Of a stretch of DNA of 64,000 bases, positions 61,717 to 64,000 are shown piece by piece. The notes below the pieces were generated by a model. That model did no database searches. It was not told the DNA's origin and worked only from the letters and a program-made list of their open reading frames with translations. Position 1 is the stretch's first letter; every line of letters begins with the position of its first letter. The position numbers were made by a program, and so were the translations under genes. The stretch is from an uncultured Lachnospiraceae bacterium (GTDB taxonomy: Bacteria > Bacillota > Clostridia > Lachnospirales > Lachnospiraceae), in the NCBI GenBank assembly GCA_910584205.1, contig CAJUAA010000001.1, positions 184,990-248,989 of the forward strand, in the 5' to 3' direction.

Positions 61717-62595
61717 ATGGAACTGCGGGTATTACAGTATTTTCTGGTTGTTGCAAGAGAAGAGAATATAACGAAGGCGGCGTCTCTTCTGCATATCACA
61801 CAGCCGACCCTCTCCCGCCAGCTGATGTCGCTGGAAGAGGAGCTGGGCGTTAAACTGTTCCGCAGAGGGAAGCACAATATTGTGCTGACGGAGGACGGCA
61901 TGCTCCTTCGGCGGCGGGCGCAGGAGATTGTCGATCTGACAGAAAAGACAGCGAAAGAATTGACGCATGGAGAGGAAGCGGTCTCGGGGGAGATTTCCAT
62001 CGGCTGCGGGGAGACGCAGAATATGAAGCCGCTTGCAGAAATCATGGCTTCCTTCCAGCGGAAATATCCGGATGTGAGCTTTCATATTTATACGGCTATT
62101 GCCGATGACATGAAGGAACGTCTGGAAAACGGGACTTTGGATATGGGGCTCTTGCTGGAGCCGGTGGAGATCAGCAGATATCATTATGTGAGGATGCCCT
62201 TGAAGGAAAAATGGCAGGTGCTGATGCGCAGGGATTCCCGGCTGGCGAAGAGAGAGAAGATCAGGCCGGAGGACCTGGCGGGCGTTCCGCTGATCATGGC
62301 AAGGCGTCAGTCTGTGCGGAACCAGCTGGAAAACTGGTTCGGCTACGACCGGGAGAAGCTTTGCATCGTATCGACCTGTAATATTTCCCATTACAACCAG
62401 TCGGTCATGGTGGAGAGCGGCATAGGCATGGCGTTGGTGATGGATTTTTCCTGTAATCAGGAGACCTTATGCATGCGGCCGTTTGATCCAAAGATCGAGA
62501 GCGGCTGTGTGCTGGTCTGGAAAAAGAACCTGACGCTCTCGCCGGTGATCAAGCGGTTTATAGAGTATACGAAGGAATATCTTGAATTGACATGA
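61717..62595 (+). CDS. LysR-family transcriptional regulator
   Basis: 292 residues: LysR winged helix (QYFLVVAREENITKAASLLH, ITQPTLSRQLMSLEEELG) and a LysR substrate domain (SGEISIGCGETQ, VSFHIYTAIADDMKERL). AGGAGG lies 8 bases before the ATG. Most LysR genes lie beside a divergent target; here the upstream neighbour is only a fragment, so the target is unknown. It is followed by 130 bases with no gene I can support and then the IS element. Confidence 0.92.
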   Translation: MELRVLQYFLVVAREENITKAASLLHITQPTLSRQLMSLEEELGVKLFRRGKHNIVLTEDGMLLRRRAQEIVDLTEKTAKELTHGEEAVSGEISIGCGETQNMKPLAEIMASFQRKYPDVSFHIYTAIADDMKERLENGTLDMGLLLEPVEISRYHYVRMPLKEKWQVLMRRDSRLAKREKIRPEDLAGVPLIMARRQSVRNQLENWFGYDREKLCIVSTCNISHYNQSVMVESGIGMALVMDFSCNQETLCMRPFDPKIESGCVLVWKKNLTLSPVIKRFIEYTKEYLELT

Positions 62596-62726
62596 TCGTT
62601 GGATGGCGGTTTTGACACGCTTGAAGTAACTATATTTATGAAACCTGAATTATTCACCAATACACGGTGAAAGTGGTTCAAAGCCACATAATTACTGTGT
62701 TTAAGCTGTTTATTGCATTTCATCTA

Positions 62727-63946
62727 GTACTGTATCCGATTTGTTTTCAAAGTATAACCGGATACAGCTTTGCCAGCTTGATTCTTGCATCCTGAGTTTT
62801 AAACTGCCAGTTGATTTTTACGTGTTCCTTATTCCTGCTTACTGTCCATGCATGGACCTGCTGTTTGAAGCTTTCCAGATCCGGAAGCGGCTTGCCCAAT
62901 GCCTGTCGGCTCATGATGCCGATCTCAATCTCAGCCATATCCAGCCAGCTGCCGTGCTTTGGAGTATAATGCCATTCGAAGCGTTCTGCCAGCCGACGGG
63001 CTTCCTCCGGCGGGAATGCTCTGTACAGGGATGCCGGTGAATGCGTGTTCAGATTATCTGTAACAAGGATAATCTTTTCTGTCCCCGGGTACAGTACATC
63101 GGAAGTATACCTGAGGATTTCCGCAAAATCCAGTGCTGTCCGGGTTTCTGTCACAACCGTTTCCCTCCTGCCTGCCAGCGGTTCGGAAATCATAAAGACA
63201 TCTGCAACACCATTACGGATATATACGGAATCCACCCTCTCAGGCTGTCCGGGTCCGCAGGGAATACGGGTTTCCTTTATCATCTGCTTATTCGTTTCGT
63301 CTATGCAGACAACCGGATTGAGAGGATCATACGGTTGCTGGTAAACTTCCAGCACGTCCTCCATTTTTGCTGCAAATTCAGCATCTGCCTGAGGAATGCA
63401 CCATTCCTTTACAAGCCACGGTTTGATCTCGCTTTTTTCATAACCTCACAGACTGTAGTGTCGGTAATATAATCGACCACTTCCAGACGGATCAGTTCAT
63501 CAGCAATTGCCTGCATGGTCCAGCGGGAAGCACCCTCAGGAGGGGCAGAACAGGCAATGGTGCAGATCCGGGCTTCCACATCCCCGGTTACTTTACGGTG
63601 ACGGTTTTGCTGCTTTTTTCTGCTGAGGGCAGCTTCCATGCCTTCCATGACAAAGCGTTTTGCAATGCCTGCAATCGTATTGTGGGAGGCACCATATGCA
63701 TCTTTGATGCGATCATATGTCCACGATTTGTTTTCGGGTCTCTGATCCAGTTTCAGGAGTATCTGTGCATGCCGGATGCGGTAACCTTTCCCGCCTTTCT
63801 GCACCAGTGCTTAAAGCTCCTGTATTTCATCATCTGTCAGGGTAACAATGTAACGTGGCATATCTGTATCCTCCAATACCGTTTTTAATGGAGTATAGCA
63901 AAAATCCATATAAACGTAAACGGTTATTGCTAACCGGATGCAGTAC
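62727..63946 (-). mobile_element. IS630-family insertion sequence, 1220 bp
   Basis: Ends are imperfect inverted repeats: GTACTGTATCCGATTTG on the left and, inverted, GTACTGCATCCGGTTAG on the right, 14 of 17 matching. A TA dinucleotide flanks each end (62725-62726 and 63947-63948), the IS630/Tc1 target duplication. Inside is one minus-strand transposase gene, disrupted. The last 50 bases of the window hold only an AT-rich inverted repeat (CAACATT/AATGTTG). Confidence 0.85.
62747..63861 (-). pseudogene. IS630-type transposase with nonsense codon and frame change
   Basis: From ATG 63861 (GGAGG upstream): MPRYIVTLTDDEIQEL, then TAA, then LVQKGGKGYRIRHAQILLKL and the HTH region to VCEVMKKA. There the frame changes at a run of six A; the second frame gives the DDE domain with CIDETNKQM, VTDNLNTHSPASLY and the final Glu in MAEIEIG. 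A -1 slip at the A run would read KKSEIKPW, a natural family text. The TAA inactivates the full protein; a shorter one could start downstream. Confidence 0.85.
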
Positions 63947-64000
63947 TAGTACAACATTGCTTAAATAATAATGAATAAATGTTGCTTTTTTATTGTAGTC

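Overview
The window reads as chromosome from a spore-forming, gut-type Clostridia, most like a Lachnospiraceae member. The evidence is the moderately GC-rich coding style, strong AGGAGG-type ribosome sites, a gerA-type germination locus, IspE of the MEP pathway, LytTR and Agr-like signalling, an UreI-linked urease cluster and many GntR, PadR, AraC and WYL regulators. No rRNA, tRNA or CRISPR array was recognised.

Layout. (1) 1-6.7 kb: the end of a hybrid histidine kinase, an Agr-like kinase/LytTR pair, a CPBP protease, and an RloA/RloB-type defence module whose rloB is cut by a short palindromic insertion. (2) 6.9-20.6 kb: housekeeping genes (yaaA, Suv3-like helicase, clpS-clpA, two MATE pumps, ispE) and a gerAA plus fused gerAB-gerAC germination locus. 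(3) 20.6-31.2 kb: a urease operon ureABC-ureI-ureEFGD with tandem terminators in its leader. It runs directly into a circularly permuted ATP-grasp / alpha-E / transglutaminase / two AstE-like hydrolases cluster. (4) 31.2-33.7 kb: a DUF2284 gene, dispersed repeats, an internally shortened NhaC-type antiporter and a tiny hydrophobic peptide that looks like a type I toxin. (5) 33.7-46.3 kb: two sugar-acid modules. One has GntR, a decayed GntP permease, a LarA-family protein, a two-subunit UxaA-type dehydratase, a 597-residue protein of unknown family and a stand-alone LarC C-terminal domain. The other has an acid-sugar dehydratase of the enolase superfamily, a TRAP transporter and a second GntR. 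(6) 46.4-50.4 kb: PadR with a HAAS-FtsW/RodA-like protein, then a VanR/VanS-like pair with no resistance genes. (7) 50.4-52.4 kb: a graveyard of truncated genes around an AT-rich uracil-DNA glycosylase-family gene. (8) 52.4-64 kb: an ABC exporter, a decayed nuclease, AraC plus a DUF2000 remnant, a TauABC-like importer, AT-rich GNAT / DJ-1 / WYL genes, LysR, and an IS630-family element with disabled transposase.

How it fits together. Much of the window concerns nitrogen release (urease, UreI) and acidic-sugar use (LarA/UxaA and enolase/TRAP modules, each with a GntR and candidate operators). Decay is frequent: rloB, gntP, nhaC, the HxlR, WYL, IstB, VanR-like and DUF2000 remnants, and the transposase are all broken or shortened. 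The best candidates for undescribed biology are the LarA-UxaA-unknown-LarC2 operon, the urease-ATP-grasp super-operon with its probable pseudo-hydrolase, and the small palindromic element that disrupts rloB and recurs upstream of nhaC.
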